Below, in pieces: positions 37,117-39,030 of a DNA stretch of 39,030 nt; the stretch's first letter is position 1; the number at the start of each line of letters is the position of its first letter. Origin of the DNA: an uncultured beta proteobacterium (GTDB lineage Bacteria > Pseudomonadota > Gammaproteobacteria > Burkholderiales > Burkholderiaceae); assembly GCA_903875135.1 (NCBI GenBank), contig CAIQUZ010000097.1, forward strand, positions 1-39,030. Reading direction: 5' to 3'. Position numbers and translations under genes: made by a program. The notes beneath the pieces were generated by a model. That model searched no databases, was not told where the DNA came from, and saw nothing but the letters and a program-made list of their open reading frames with translations.

Positions 37117-38852
37117 TATCTTTTCAACACCACTTTTTGGGAGAGAGCATTATCAGTATTCTGTACTAACTCTTTTAGCGTGGCATCCGGCTGAACACCT
37201 AAAGAACGTAAGGCAGCCCCTGTAATCGCAGAAAATACTGGCGCCGCAACATCACCACCATAATGAGAACCAGCGGTTGGATCATCTATGACTACGGCAA
37301 CAACAATTCTTGGATTACTGATTGGCGCTATTCCAGAAAAGAAGCCATCGTAATGATTACTAGCATATCCGCCTTTACCCATCGATTTATGCGCCGTGCC
37401 AGTCTTACCACCAACTCGGTATCCAGGTACCTGTGCTTTTGGAGCGGTTCCACCTTCTTGAGTAACTAACTCCAACATACCTCTCATCTCTATTGCTGTC
37501 TTTGCTGAAATGATTCGGGTACCAACAGGCGGCTTTTCCACTTTCATCATTGAAATGGGAACTAGCTCCCCATCACGAGCAAAAATGGTATACGCTCTAG
37601 CTAACTGAAACAACGAGGTAGAAATTCCATAACCAAATGACATAACGGCTTGATCCAGCTTACCCCATTTTTCATAAGGCTTTAAGGTTCCAGCAACCGC
37701 CCCATAAATTTTTGGTGCTTGGCCAAATCCAACTGACTGAAACATGCCCCACATATCTTCTGGTTGCATTTGTAAAGCAATACGCGTGGTACCAATATTG
37801 CTAGATTTTTGAATAATTTGAGAAACGGATAAGACAGAATAGGAGTGCGTATCTGTAATGACCTTTTTACCTATCTGTAATTGCCCAATCGCAAATTGAG
37901 TGCTTGGATTAATTAATCCCTTATCTAATGATAAAGCTATCGTAAATGGCTTCATCGTTGAACCTGGCTCAAAGGTGTCGGTCAAAACTCTATTTCGTAA
38001 CTGATCGCCCGTTTTAGAGCGTGAATTTGGATCAAAAGATGGGTAGTTTGCCATCGCTAAAACCTCACCCGTATACGAATCGATCACAATGGCTGCGCCC
38101 GCCTTTGCCCGATTCGCAACGACCGCTTTTTTGATTTCTTGAAATGTGATCGATTGAATCTTGCTGTCTACCGAAAGCTGTAAATCAGTACCGTTTTTAG
38201 GCGGCTGGTAGTCACCTAGATCATCAACAACGCGCCCAAGTCGATCAATCACAACGTGCTTTTGTCCATCCTTACCCGACAAAGACCCATCGTTTGTCAA
38301 CTCCATTCCGTCAAGGCCTTTGTCTTGTATATCCGTAAAGCCAACAATGTGCGCCATCGCTTCACCCTCAGGATAATAGCGACGGTATTCACTGGTAATT
38401 AAAATTCCTGGTATGCCTAATTCTTTAATCTTGATAGCAATACTCGGTTCAACTTGTCGTCGTAAATACACTTGATTTTTTTTGTCTGATAATTTCTTTT
38501 TCAGATCGGCTTCGCTCATTTGTAATAACTTGGCAAATGCAGTCACCTTGGCCCCTGATAAATCGTCTGGTATTGTCTCCGGATACGCAATAATTGTTTT
38601 TGCTTCTAAGCTAGTGGCTAAAATCTCACCATTACGATCCAGAATTTTTCCGCGTACAGAATTCAACACCAAAACGCGATTTACTTTTTTGCCTTTTTCA
38701 GCATAAAAGTCATTCCCAGGTCCTTGTATCCAAAAAGCCCTTCCTAATAAGGCGCAAAATCCTATGAACATCACAAATAAGACCATGCGCGAGCGCCACA
38801 TTGGAAGGCGTAACACCAAGGTGTTGGAGGGGCTTGGATTATTTATTTTCAT
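37116..38852 (-). CDS. ftsI: Septal transpeptidase FtsI (PBP3)
   Basis: FtsI is the class B penicillin-binding protein that cross-links septal peptidoglycan together with FtsW. One membrane helix lies at about 22-41. A non-penicillin-binding pedestal domain follows (RGKILDRNGEILATS; RRYYPEGEAMAHIVGFTD). The transpeptidase domain has the three active-site motifs: STMK at 298-301, SSN at 350-352 and KTG at 483-485. The 578-residue length is normal. It begins at ATG 38852 with AAGGAAAAGG just upstream and overlaps the ftsL end by 14 bases. Confidence 0.98.
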   Translation of the reverse strand: MKINNPSPSNTLVLRLPMWRSRMVLFVMFIGFCALLGRAFWIQGPGNDFYAEKGKKVNRVLVLNSVRGKILDRNGEILATSLEAKTIIAYPETIPDDLSGAKVTAFAKLLQMSEADLKKKLSDKKNQVYLRRQVEPSIAIKIKELGIPGILITSEYRRYYPEGEAMAHIVGFTDIQDKGLDGMELTNDGSLSGKDGQKHVVIDRLGRVVDDLGDYQPPKNGTDLQLSVDSKIQSITFQEIKKAVVANRAKAGAAIVIDSYTGEVLAMANYPSFDPNSRSKTGDQLRNRVLTDTFEPGSTMKPFTIALSLDKGLINPSTQFAIGQLQIGKKVITDTHSYSVLSVSQIIQKSSNIGTTRIALQMQPEDMWGMFQSVGFGQAPKIYGAVAGTLKPYEKWGKLDQAVMSFGYGISTSLFQLARAYTIFARDGELVPISMMKVEKPPVGTRIISAKTAIEMRGMLELVTQEGGTAPKAQVPGYRVGGKTGTAHKSMGKGGYASNHYDGFFSGIAPISNPRIVVAVVIDDPTAGSHYGGDVAAPVFSAITGAALRSLGVQPDATLKELVQNTDNALSQKVVLKR

Positions 38853-39030
38853 AATCCTTTTCCTTGATGTAAATAGTCTTGTCTTGTTTTGGATCTTTCA
38901 TCCGTAATTGCTTTGAAGCAATCTCAACAATGCGTGACGATTTCGATAATTCTCTTTGCTCATATTCCAATCGACTAATCTCTTGATTTAATCTCTGCTC
39001 TTGAAGTTCTAATCGATTTTTTTCTGCAAA
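38839..39030 (-). CDS. ftsL: Cell division protein FtsL (C-terminal 63 residues only)
   Basis: The frame is open to the right edge, and the N-terminus and membrane helix are outside the window. The visible part begins FAEKNRLELQEQRLNQEISR and is a coiled-coil rich in Glu, Gln, Leu and Arg, followed by KSSRIVEIASKQLRMKDPKQ, which is typical of the FtsL C-terminal end. FtsL forms a periplasmic coiled coil with FtsB and binds FtsQ, then activates FtsW and FtsI. Its place directly before ftsI with a 14-base overlap is the usual dcw position. The start codon cannot be given. Confidence 0.9.
   Translation of the reverse strand, partial: FAEKNRLELQEQRLNQEISRLEYEQRELSKSSRIVEIASKQLRMKDPKQDKTIYIKEKDYENK

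Overview
The window reads as chromosome of a low-to-moderate-GC betaproteobacterium of the order Burkholderiales; Polynucleobacter or a close relative is my best guess. This rests on gene order and protein style: the division and cell wall (dcw) cluster continues past ftsZ into a peroxiredoxin gene, lpxC, a DUF721 gene, secA, argJ, a DUF815 ATPase, a NUDIX hydrolase, zapD and coaE. I could not run a search, so the genus is inference. There are 35 protein genes. I found no rRNA, tRNA, CRISPR array, insertion sequence or phage gene. The genes are packed tightly: the longest gap is 134 bases (7316-7449).

Left part, 1-14417 (metabolism, transport, maintenance). A membrane O-acyltransferase fused to an SGNH domain is cut by the left edge. 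Biotin synthase (bioB) follows. Next come a quinone oxidoreductase-like protein and a PLP aminotransferase of the methionine/kynurenine aminotransferase type on the minus strand, an MFS transporter, and a stand-alone MetE-type methionine synthase that resembles the MesD group. A TRAP transporter is split: its Tat-exported binding protein is on the plus strand, while the small and large permease genes, plus an unknown PH-like membrane protein, form a convergent minus-strand operon. Then come ogt, a dienelactone hydrolase-family protein, a CorC/HlyC-type CNNM-CBS protein and coaE.

Middle, 14516-22710. zapD converges on a NUDIX/DUF815 ATPase/argJ/secA block on the minus strand. A DUF721 (DciA-like) gene diverges from secA and converges on lpxC. 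A Prx5-type peroxiredoxin gene lies between lpxC and ftsZ.

Right part, 22826-39030: the dcw cluster on the minus strand, in transcription order ftsL (partial), ftsI, murE, murF, mraY, murD, ftsW, murG, murC, ddl, ftsQ, ftsA, ftsZ. Every junction from ftsL to ftsA overlaps by 1 to 14 bases, so about 14.8 kb has no intergenic base. The genes make the UDP-MurNAc-pentapeptide (MurC-F, Ddl), load it onto lipid (MraY, MurG), polymerise and cross-link it at the septum (FtsW, FtsI), and organise the divisome (FtsL, FtsQ, FtsA, FtsZ). A long hairpin with a T-run ends the cluster after ftsZ.

I do not see a clearly new multi-gene system; most of the window is conserved housekeeping. The best leads are the FtsQ and FtsW proteins with extra tails whose starts are well supported, the hairpin after ftsZ with a possible nested peroxiredoxin promoter, hairpins placed on the stop codons of convergent genes, a MesD-like methionine synthase without its known partner next to it, and the small PH-like membrane protein coupled to the TRAP permease.
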